From assembly GCA_030054015.1 (NCBI GenBank), contig JASGCR010000101.1:1-7421 (forward strand): a DNA stretch of 7,421 nt, written 5' to 3'. The notes under the pieces were generated by a model, which saw only the letters and a list, made by a program, of their open reading frames with translations, did no database searches and had not been told where the DNA came from. The stretch is from Candidatus Symbiobacter sp. Lineage in GTDB: Bacteria; Pseudomonadota; Alphaproteobacteria; Elsterales; Elsteraceae. Of this stretch, positions 1 through 5,713 are shown piece after piece (within the stretch, counting starts at the first letter, position 1; each line of letters begins with the position of its first letter). The translations under genes and the position numbers were made by a program.

Positions 1-28
1 CCCCCCCTTCCTAAGCAGGAAGGGGGGG
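1..28. repeat. Perfect GC-rich hairpin repeat, left window edge
   Basis: A run of seven C followed by TTCCT pairs perfectly with AGGAA and seven G, giving a 12-bp stem around the loop AAGC. A T-rich stretch (six T at about 36-41) follows about seven bases after the stem on the + strand, so it could act as a weak intrinsic terminator for a gene to the left of the window. It belongs to the CCTTCC/GGAAGG palindrome family also seen near 235-258, 2111-2316 and 7328-7394. The C run may continue outside the window. Confidence 0.85.
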
Positions 29-44
29 TCAGAGATTTTTTCGC

Positions 45-80
45 CTTATTCAGACATTCCTATAGGAAAGCCTGATTAAG
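45..80. repeat. Small palindromic unit with CTTATTCAG arms
   Basis: CTTATTCAG (45-53) faces CTGATTAAG (72-80), a 9-bp stem with one mismatch, around the perfect palindrome TTCCTATAGGAA (57-68). The word TTATTCAGAC recurs next to other palindromes in the window (229-237, the reverse strand at about 2087-2097 and 7345-7354), so this appears to be a module of a dispersed repeat family rather than a gene part. Confidence 0.6.
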
Positions 81-100
81 TCCCAAAAACAAAAGAAATG

Positions 101-202
101 GCATTTGCGAGCGGTTGCATCGCAACCGCGAAGCAATCCAGAAGCATCCTGAAAATGCTAGATTTTTCTGGATTGCTTCGCGGCTACGCCGCTCGCAAAT
201 GC
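101..202. repeat. Cloverleaf-like palindromic element A
   Basis: Four stems tile this 102-base stretch. The outer stem is 101-112 with 191-202 (12 bp, perfect, GCATTTGCGAGC). Arm 1 is 113-118 with 122-127 (GGTTGC, loop ATC). Arm 2 is 128-143 with 166-181 (16 bp, perfect, GCGAAGCAATCCAGAA), whose 22-base loop holds a small GCAT/ATGC pair. Arm 3 is 182-184 with 188-190 (GGC, loop TAC). No base is left unpaired at the junction. Bases at the arm borders (113-114, 126-127, 182-183, 189-190) can also pair in alternative ways, so the junction could migrate. It carries no ORF. From memory, the GCGAAGCAATCCAG word resembles dispersed palindromic repeats of several proteobacteria; I cannot confirm this. 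It could be a non-autonomous mobile repeat, or a structured RNA if transcribed. Confidence 0.8.
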
Positions 203-228
203 GTGTCTCTTTTGGCAAAAAAGTGACT

Positions 229-266
229 TATTAAGACCTTCCTTTAGAAGGGGAGGTCAGAGTTTT
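229..266. repeat. CCTTCC/GGAAGGGGAGG repeat unit
   Basis: This is an imperfect palindrome, GACC-TTCC...GAAGGGGA-GGTC (235-258), preceded by TTATTAAGACC and followed by TCAGAG and six T. The same order (GGTCAGAG, then a T tract and CG) follows the hairpin at 1-28, so both are copies of one composite repeat. It is upstream of the first gene and could be a weak terminator for rightward transcription, although the T tract is several bases from the stem. Confidence 0.6.
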
Positions 267-304
267 TTCGTCTCACCCACACCTACCTTAACATTTATAT
301 CCGC

Positions 305-333
305 TTGCTTTATAGTCTATGTAGTTTTATATC
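305..333 (+). promoter_or_regulatory. Possible sigma-70-type promoter
   Basis: TTGCTT at 305-310 and TATATC at 328-333 are 17 bases apart in an AT-rich stretch just upstream of the membrane-protein gene. Matches to the consensus hexamers are partial (three and four of six), so this is only a candidate. It is the only AT-rich non-repeat stretch between the palindromes and the coding region. Confidence 0.25.
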
Positions 334-426
334 CTAACCCATTTGCCGCGCGGGGGGCAAGACGGTCACGAAATTCTTGGTCACATTAGTTTACCCCGCT
401 TTCTCAACCCCCGAAATGACCCCAGC

Positions 427-2052
427 ATGATGTTGTATTTTCGCCGCGTGCCGCCGATGATGGTGGCGATGGGTTTATTGATATTAACGCTGCTGCCGGT
501 GATGCTGGTCGAGAATCCGCCGGTGGTGGATTATCCCAACCATTTGGCGCGGATGGCGATTATTGCGGCCCAGGGGGCGGCCCAGGGGGCGGCCCAGGGG
601 GCAGCCCAGGGGGCAGCCCAGGGGCAAGCAACCGCTTTAGACCAATATTATCAAATTAACTGGCAGGCTTTGCCGAATTTGGCCTTGGATGTCCTGGTGC
701 CAGTTTTGGCCAAAATCATCCCGCTCGAAGCCGCCATGCGGGGGTTTCTGGCCGTCTCCTTACTCCTTATCACGAGTGGCGGGCTGGCCTTGTCCTATGC
801 GGTGTGGCGGCGATGGTCTTATTGGTTTTGCGCCCTATTTGTCTTGATCGAAGGCCGCGTCTTGTTGTGGGGCTTGCTCAATTACTTGATGGCGATGGGG
901 TTGCTGTTATGGGCAATGGCGGCCTGGGTGCATTGGCGCGAGCGCAAACCAGGTGTCGCAATAGCTGTGACCAGTCTGCTCGCGGTTTTGGTGTATTTTT
1001 CCCATATTGCCGGATTGGTCGCTTTGGCGGCGATGATCGCGGGCTGGGAATTTCATGCGCTGCTACATCGCCCGGAATCGGGGGTGCAACCAAAGCAAGT
1101 GGTTATGCGGGCGGGCTTGGCAGCTCTGCCGTTTATCCTGCCCGCGATATTGTGGCTGAGCCGGTTTTGGCTTGCGCCACAGGCGGGGATCGGCACCATC
1201 CATTACGCCCCGATCTGGCGCAAAATCGATATGCTTTTTTTCGCCTTTAAGGGCTATGACAGCCGCATTGATACTCTGACGGCGGTGCTGTTTGGCGTGT
1301 GCGTGGTTTGGGGGCTGTGCTGCGGCGGGTGGCGGTTTGATCGCCGGATGAAATATGCTTGGCTGGGTCTGGTGGCGGTCTATCTGGCGATGCCGTCTTA
1401 TATCTTGACCGGTTCCATGGCGGATAAACGGCTGGTGCCGTTATTGCTCATGGTTTTGGTGAGCGCGGTTGCGCCCGCGCCCGCTTGGCCTGATTCCGAT
1501 TCTGTTTCCGATTCCGATTCCGCGCGCGGGCGACGCGGGCGGCGTTGGTTAAATTGGGGGGTTGCCGCCTTGATCGTGCTGGCGGGGTTTCGGTTGGCGG
1601 AGCTGAGCGTGATTTGGCATCGCCAAGATGCGATTTTGACCGCCTCGCGCCAAGTTTTGCGGCAATTGCCGGTCGGCGCGACATTGGCGGTCGCCCGTGC
1701 CGAATCCGCAACCGGTTATACGATGGATTTACCGCCATTTGACCATTTTCCGGCCCTGGCGGTGTTGGAGCGGCAGGCTTTGGTACCCGGCCTGTTTGCC
1801 TATGACACTCAGCAAATACTTCGTTACCAACCGGCTTATCAGATTCAGCCCAATCCCGCGCATTTATGGCAGAAATTGCACGCGCCGACCGGATTTAATC
1901 CGGACGAATTTGCCGCCGGTTTTGCCTTTCTGTTGGTGATGAGCCAGCATCCCGACCGCGATTTCGCCGCCCTGCCGGGTTTGCGTGACGCGCGTCTGCG
2001 GCTTATGCCGGTCACCTCGCCGCTCATGCAGCTTTATGAGATCGCGCGGTAA
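427..2052 (+). CDS. Polytopic membrane protein, GT-C glycosyltransferase-like (function unknown)
   Basis: The predicted product is a 541-residue inner-membrane protein with roughly ten hydrophobic segments and a hydrophilic C-terminal region of about 140 residues. After the first membrane segment (about residues 11-27) comes a loop with E29 and D35 in VENPPVVDYPNHLAR. Acidic residues in the first extracytoplasmic loop are typical of GT-C polyprenyl-phosphate-sugar glycosyltransferases, so that fold is my best guess; I recognise no defining motif. The first loop contains (AAQG)x5 at about residues 47-66, and a cytoplasmic or periplasmic linker contains (DS)x5-like repeats at 356-365, followed by an Arg-rich patch. 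The start is uncertain: the frame is open from a TTG at 343, but the tandem ATG codons at 427/430 directly before the first membrane segment are more credible. No Shine-Dalgarno is obvious at either. It is convergent with the transporter operon and has no clear link to it. Confidence 0.75.
   Translation: MMLYFRRVPPMMVAMGLLILTLLPVMLVENPPVVDYPNHLARMAIIAAQGAAQGAAQGAAQGAAQGQATALDQYYQINWQALPNLALDVLVPVLAKIIPLEAAMRGFLAVSLLLITSGGLALSYAVWRRWSYWFCALFVLIEGRVLLWGLLNYLMAMGLLLWAMAAWVHWRERKPGVAIAVTSLLAVLVYFSHIAGLVALAAMIAGWEFHALLHRPESGVQPKQVVMRAGLAALPFILPAILWLSRFWLAPQAGIGTIHYAPIWRKIDMLFFAFKGYDSRIDTLTAVLFGVCVVWGLCCGGWRFDRRMKYAWLGLVAVYLAMPSYILTGSMADKRLVPLLLMVLVSAVAPAPAWPDSDSVSDSDSARGRRGRRWLNWGVAALIVLAGFRLAELSVIWHRQDAILTASRQVLRQLPVGATLAVARAESATGYTMDLPPFDHFPALAVLERQALVPGLFAYDTQQILRYQPAYQIQPNPAHLWQKLHAPTGFNPDEFAAGFAFLLVMSQHPDRDFAALPGLRDARLRLMPVTSPLMQLYEIAR
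565..624 (+). repeat. 12-bp minisatellite, five copies, encoding (AAQG)5
   Basis: There are five head-to-tail 12-bp units. The first three are GCGGCCCAGGGG and the last two GCAGCCCAGGGG. Each unit is four codons, Ala-Ala-Gln-Gly, so gain or loss of units keeps the frame and changes only the length of the first extracytoplasmic loop of the membrane protein. Near-identity of the units suggests recent expansion. Confidence 0.95.
1492..1521 (+). repeat. Hexamer repeat GATTCC, five units, encoding Asp-Ser
   Basis: The units GATTCC, GATTCT, GTTTCC, GATTCC, GATTCC are in frame and give DS-DS-VS-DS-DS, followed by an Ala-Arg-Gly-Arg-Arg-rich stretch. They lie in a hydrophilic linker between two hydrophobic segments of the membrane protein, where length change is likely to be tolerated. 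Confidence 0.85.
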
Positions 2053-2110
2053 GGGGGGAAAAAATTCCTGCTTTCCCTGAGGAAACTCTGAATAAGTAGC
2101 AAAAGTCACT
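2053..2110. other. Spacer after the membrane-protein gene with small hairpin
   Basis: After the TAA stop there is a G6-A6 run and a 5-bp hairpin TTTCC-CTGA-GGAAA (2072-2085). Next comes CTCTGAATAAGT, the reverse complement of the ACTTATTCAGA module seen at 45-53. No T tract follows the hairpin, so it is a poor intrinsic terminator by itself; the larger palindrome beginning at 2111 is the better candidate to end transcription. Confidence 0.45.
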
Positions 2111-2316
2111 GACCTCCCCTTCCCGCAGGGAGGGGAGGATAGAAAACCTTAGCGACTGCGACTGCGAGCCGGAGGCGAAGCAGGAAGCAGGCGCGTTAGG
2201 TTTTCTTGGTGGGGTTGGTACTTTTAAATTGTTAAAAAGCCCAACCCCACCAAGTCTCGCTAGCCAGCAAGCTGGCAAGCTCGACTATCCTCCCCTCCCT
2301 ACGGGAAGGGGAGGTC
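2111..2316. repeat. Cloverleaf-like palindromic element B, between convergent genes
   Basis: The outer arms 2111-2142 and 2285-2316 are 32 bp each and complementary at 31 of 32 positions (only the central G/A differs). Inside are three hairpins: GAAAACCT (2142-2149) with AGGTTTTC (2198-2205); CTTGGTGGGGTTGG (2205-2218) with its perfect 14-bp complement (2241-2254), its loop holding CTTTTAA/TTAAAAAG; and GCCAGC-AA-GCTGGC (2263-2276), extendable to 2259-2280. Each outer arm is itself nearly self-complementary. The element occupies almost the whole gap between two convergent genes, so it may act as a two-way transcription barrier, though no T tract follows the big stems. Size and inverted ends also fit a MITE-like element. 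No open reading frame or obvious target-site duplication is seen. Confidence 0.85.
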
Positions 2317-2337
2317 ATAATTATTTGTCCCATAACC

Positions 2338-3570
2338 CTATTTCTTGAGCAGGGCATCCAGGGGAATGGGCTTAGAAATCTGCCACCGATCCACGATTTT
2401 GCCTTTGCCACCGGTGATCTCGGCAATCAGATAAAGGCCTTGATTTTGGTGGTGCAATTGCGCCGAAAAACTGCGCGGCCCAAACAAGGTCGGCTCGTTC
2501 TTCATTTTTTCAAGTTCGGCGACCACGGGCTTGCTGTCGACGCTCTTGGCGCGGGTCACGGCTTTCGCCCAGAGTTCGATCAGCACATAACCGGGATAGG
2601 TATATTGGGTGACCGGACGAGCGCCGTATTTTTTGGCGAAATTTTGGTTAAATTGCTCAATCGCCTTGTTGGGATCATCGCCATAGACCGACCCTTGCAC
2701 TGGCACAAAGAAATTGGTCAGATTGGGAACCGCGTTGATCCAATAATTGCCATCGACCCCCGAACCATTGAGGATCATTGAATTAATGCCGGCGGCGCGG
2801 ATTTGCTTGATGGCCGAGGGTGCGCCCGGCATCATGGTGCAAAGTTGAATGGCATCGGGTTCTTTGGCCAGGGCTTTGATGCGACTAATTTGCGCCGAAA
2901 TGGACGGATCGTCATTCTTGAAGGTGTCCTTGCCGACGATTTTGGCATCTTTGAGGCTGCCGGTGGATTCCATCCAATCAAACCCATCGCAAATGCCTTT
3001 GTTATATTCGGTCCAAGTGTCTTTTAACTGATAGAAGGTACGCGCCTTTTTCTTGTGATAGGCCCATTCCATCATGGTCGCGCCCTGCACCGCCGCTAAG
3101 ATCGAGGCGGAAAAGGAATAAGGCCCGACCCCCTGGATGCCGGCTTTGATCGATTCGGCGCATAAAAAGAACGAGATTTTGCCGCGTTGTTGGGCCGCCA
3201 AGGCGGCGGGCGAGCCAAAATCATAATCGCACGAAACGATCACAAGATCGGCTCCTTTATCCAACACGGCCAGGCCGGCTTTGGCACCCTCGGCTTGGTC
3301 GGATTTGGTGTCGGCTTCGACCACCTCGATCTGGCGACCCATCAAGCCACCGGCGGCATTGATTTCGTCGATTTTGATTTTGGCGGCTTGGGCGGCCGGT
3401 TGGTCATAGGCGGTCATAAATCCCGATGACGCAATCGCCATGCCGACGACGATTTTATCGGCGGCCTGGGACGGGCTGGCGGTCAGGCCCAAGCCCACCA
3501 GTCCCAAGGACAGGCTGGCGCACAGGCTCAGGCCGTGCCAGGTCTGTTTTATCTTCATAACTTTACGCAT
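2338..3570 (-). CDS. ABC transporter periplasmic substrate-binding protein (branched-chain amino acid type, HAAT family)
   Basis: The product is a 410-residue exported type I periplasmic binding protein that would deliver ligand to the LivHM channel encoded upstream. Residues 1-36 form a clear signal peptide: basic start (MRKVMKIKQ), a hydrophobic core rich in Leu, and a cleavage site at SQA-AD. The mature protein starts with KIVVGMAIASSG and has the family-typical INAAGGLMGRQIEVVEAD stretch (about 70-87) and a VSCDYDFG segment near 112-119. I chose the ATG at 3570 because AAAGGAG lies six bases upstream; the frame is also open from a TTG at 3588, which would lie upstream of that Shine-Dalgarno. 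It is the last gene of the operon, 86 bases after livM. The ligand is not readable: branched-chain amino acids are the default, but amides, urea or aromatic acids are possible in this family. The TAG stop faces palindromic element B. Confidence 0.9.
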   Translation of the reverse strand: MRKVMKIKQTWHGLSLCASLSLGLVGLGLTASPSQAADKIVVGMAIASSGFMTAYDQPAAQAAKIKIDEINAAGGLMGRQIEVVEADTKSDQAEGAKAGLAVLDKGADLVIVSCDYDFGSPAALAAQQRGKISFFLCAESIKAGIQGVGPYSFSASILAAVQGATMMEWAYHKKKARTFYQLKDTWTEYNKGICDGFDWMESTGSLKDAKIVGKDTFKNDDPSISAQISRIKALAKEPDAIQLCTMMPGAPSAIKQIRAAGINSMILNGSGVDGNYWINAVPNLTNFFVPVQGSVYGDDPNKAIEQFNQNFAKKYGARPVTQYTYPGYVLIELWAKAVTRAKSVDSKPVVAELEKMKNEPTLFGPRSFSAQLHHQNQGLYLIAEITGGKGKIVDRWQISKPIPLDALLKK

Positions 3571-3611
3571 GTTTCTCTCCTTTAACAAAGACTCCGTGAT
3601 TCAAACGATGA

Positions 3612-3640
3612 CAGCGGCGTTAAGTCATCCCCGCCGCCTG
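3612..3640 (-). other. GC hairpin between livM and the binding-protein gene
   Basis: On the minus strand CAGGCGGCG pairs with CGCCGCTG (one bulge) around a 12-base loop, in the only real gap inside the operon. No T tract follows, so it is not a standard terminator. It might protect the livM mRNA end or help set different amounts of the binding protein and the membrane subunits; this is inference only. Confidence 0.3.
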
Positions 3641-3656
3641 GGGGTTATGCCGAGCC

Positions 3657-4787
3657 TTACCTACCATGCTTGGCTTTGGGCGGCAGTTTTTTCTGCCCCC
3701 AAACTGGGTCATGGGCGATTAATCCTTGGGGACGAAAGATTAAACTCAACACCATGATGATTCCGATGACAATTTCCTGCACCCCATTGGGCAGATGCAG
3801 CGTGGTTTGGCCCCAACTGACCCCTTGCTCTCCCCAGCGCAGAATTTGGATAAAACCCGACAAAGCGATCACCCCCACCACGCCGCCACACAGCGAGCTT
3901 CGGCCGCCAATCACCAACATCGACAAGGCAATAAAGGTCAGGTCAAGATAAAATGCTCCCGGATTTAACACGCCGAGGAAATGCGCATAGGACACGCCCG
4001 CAATGCCGCAAATGAAACTGCTCAGGATAAAAGCCAACACACGTTGCCAATACAGGCTGATGCCAGAGGCCGCCGCCGCATGGGGTTCATCGCGGGTGGC
4101 ACGCAGGGCCAAACCAAAACGCGACCGCCCGTAAAAATAAGCCACCAATATCGCCAATCCGGCCAAAAGACTGCTGTTCCACACCGTGCTATAGGTCGGA
4201 ATGCCGACAATGGAACTGGTCGCGCCGGTCACCCGATCCCAATTGGCATAAATCGCATACATCATCGCCAAAAAGGCAAAACTGGCAATCGAGGCGGCAA
4301 TGCCCGACAGGCGCATCAAAATCAACCCCACCACCAAACCAACGACACCAGCCAACAGACTTGAGGCCACCAAGCTGGTTAAAAAACCATATTCGGCCTC
4401 GGCCAGAAAGGGCGGCAAACCCGGCAAAGCCAAAGATTTCATCATAGGCGGCATGGTAAGCCAAGCCGCGGCATAGGCCGCCACCAGCATAAATCCGGTA
4501 TGACCAAAGGACACAATGCCGGAATTGCCGATAAAAATCGCCAAACCCATCACCAAAATGACGCGGATCATGGCCTCGATCACGGTGCGCTCAAACGGCC
4601 CGCCCAAAATTTGCCCAAATGCCGCCAAAACCAACAATGCCACGATTAACAGCAACGGCACCGCCAAATTCATCCATTCGGCGCGGCGACGCGGCAGGCG
4701 AGGTAAAGGCGGCAAGGGAGGCAAAGGCGGCATTGGGGACAAAGGCGGTAAAGGCGGCAAAGGCGGGGAAAAAATTCTTCTGAGCAT
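3657..4787 (-). CDS. livM: Branched-chain amino acid type ABC transporter permease, LivM family
   Basis: This is one of the two inner-membrane subunits of the importer, pairing with LivH and contacting the ATPases. The 376-residue product shows family landmarks: IGNSGIVSFGHTGFM near the first membrane segments, the ATPase-contacting loop LRATRDEPHAAAASGI (about residues 225-240), GGRSSLCGG, and the C-terminal LIFRPQGL. The start at 4787 overlaps the livH stop by one base (TAATG) and has AAGGAG eight bases upstream inside livH; the frame is open further upstream to an ATG at 4838, which is less likely. Between this start and the first membrane segment lies an unusual (PPL)n stretch at residues 8-28, followed by an Arg-rich patch. 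A later ATG (4673, residue 39) would remove it but has no Shine-Dalgarno. Translation is probably coupled to livH. Confidence 0.93.
   Translation of the reverse strand: MLRRIFSPPLPPLPPLSPMPPLPPLPPLPRLPRRRAEWMNLAVPLLLIVALLVLAAFGQILGGPFERTVIEAMIRVILVMGLAIFIGNSGIVSFGHTGFMLVAAYAAAWLTMPPMMKSLALPGLPPFLAEAEYGFLTSLVASSLLAGVVGLVVGLILMRLSGIAASIASFAFLAMMYAIYANWDRVTGATSSIVGIPTYSTVWNSSLLAGLAILVAYFYGRSRFGLALRATRDEPHAAAASGISLYWQRVLAFILSSFICGIAGVSYAHFLGVLNPGAFYLDLTFIALSMLVIGGRSSLCGGVVGVIALSGFIQILRWGEQGVSWGQTTLHLPNGVQEIVIGIIMVLSLIFRPQGLIAHDPVWGQKKLPPKAKHGR
4705..4767 (-). repeat. 9-bp minisatellite, seven units, encoding (Pro-Pro-Leu)n in LivM
   Basis: Seven consecutive 9-bp units, read on the + strand as AAAGGCGGN with one AAGGGAGGC and one diverged ATTGGGGAC unit. 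On the coding strand each is CCG/CCT/TTG-like, giving PPL-PPL-PPL-SPM-PPL-PPL-PPL at LivM residues 8-28. Copy changes keep the frame. The complementary strand reads Gly-Gly-Lys repeats, which only mimic a collagen-like gene. Confidence 0.92.
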
Positions 4788-5713
4788 TAGACGCGCTCCT
4801 TGGCGGTGGCACTGGCAAACAAGCCCTGCGGTCGCCACAACAACATCAAAATGACCGCCGCATAAACCAGCGCGTCGCGGAATCCGCGCAGTTCTAAGGG
4901 CAAGGTGACTTGCAGCAAAGTGGTGACCAACCCGACCAAAAACCCGGCCATCACCGCCCCAAATAAATTGCCCATGCCGCCAATCACGGTCGAGACAAAG
5001 GCCACCAACATAATCGGCAAGCCCATTTTAATATCGGCGGTACCCGATTGCGCCACCAAGATCAAACCGATGCTGGCGGCCAAAAAGCCACTGACCGCAA
5101 ACGCCGCCAAGATTATCCGATTGGCGCGTACCCCCAACAGCCGCGCCATCATGAAATCTTCGGCGGCCCCGCGCATTTCAATGCCAAATTGGGTGCGTCG
5201 CAACAGCCAGGTCAGGGACAGCAACAAAACCAACGTCACGCCAATGGTAATAAGTTGCAACAAGGGAATATGCGCTCCGGCAATCGTCACCGGCGTGGAA
5301 ATGCCCGCCCATAAATCAACCGTTTTGGGACGCGAGGAAAATAAAAACAGCAAAATATATTGCAGGGTAAAACCGGTCGCAAAGGAGGCAATCATCATCG
5401 TGACCGGATTGGCCTGGCGAATGTGACGAAACACGATGATTTCCGAGGCCATGCTAAGACCAGCCCCAATTGCCAAGATCACCAGAATCAGCAAAGGCGT
5501 GGGCAAGGCTCCCAAAAACACCCGCGCCGTGACCTCGGTTGAGGGTACCAAGAGGGCAAACACACAAAACGCGACAAAATTGCCGTGGGCAAAATTGACC
5601 AAGCGCATCACGCCAAAAATCAAGGCTATGCCCAGGGCGCCCATGGCATAGAGGCTGCCCAGGGTTAAACTGTCAAACAGGATTTGTAAAATATATGGCC
5701 CGATTGGTGTCAT
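4787..5713 (-). CDS. livH: Branched-chain amino acid type ABC transporter permease, LivH family
   Basis: The second inner-membrane subunit of the importer, 308 residues with about eight hydrophobic segments, the usual length for LivH. Diagnostic stretches are LTLGSLYAMGALGIALIFGVMRLVNFAHG near the N-terminus, the cytoplasmic ATPase-contact loop GAAEDFMMARLLGVRANRI (about residues 178-197), VIGGMGNLFGA, and the C-terminal LLWRPQGLF. The ATG at 5713 overlaps the livF stop in an ATGA arrangement and the TAA stop overlaps the livM start by one base, so it is translationally linked on both sides. No truncation or frameshift is visible. Confidence 0.95.
   Translation of the reverse strand: MTPIGPYILQILFDSLTLGSLYAMGALGIALIFGVMRLVNFAHGNFVAFCVFALLVPSTEVTARVFLGALPTPLLILVILAIGAGLSMASEIIVFRHIRQANPVTMMIASFATGFTLQYILLFLFSSRPKTVDLWAGISTPVTIAGAHIPLLQLITIGVTLVLLLSLTWLLRRTQFGIEMRGAAEDFMMARLLGVRANRIILAAFAVSGFLAASIGLILVAQSGTADIKMGLPIMLVAFVSTVIGGMGNLFGAVMAGFLVGLVTTLLQVTLPLELRGFRDALVYAAVILMLLWRPQGLFASATAKERV

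Noticed and set aside
1..426. CRISPR array or tRNA in the repeat-rich left region
   Set aside because: There are no regularly spaced direct repeats with unique spacers. The cloverleaf at 101-202 lacks the tRNA arm sizes, T-loop and acceptor CCA.
804..1250. Plus-strand ORF of 148 codons in another frame
   Set aside because: It lies wholly inside the membrane-protein gene, whose frame has coherent hydrophobic segments; this one has no recognisable motif or ribosome site.
1448..1738. Minus-strand Arg-rich ORF
   Set aside because: Antisense shadow of the membrane-protein gene; its repeated Asn-Arg residues are only the reverse reading of the GATTCC array.
2024..2278. Minus-strand ORF crossing element B
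   Set aside because: It runs through a palindrome and the end of the membrane-protein gene, with no ribosome site or motif.
4516..4854. Plus-strand ORF with Gly-Gly-Lys repeats resembling a collagen-like protein
   Set aside because: It is the antisense reading of the livM PPL array and livM coding sequence; LivM motifs and the operon overlaps make the minus strand the real one.
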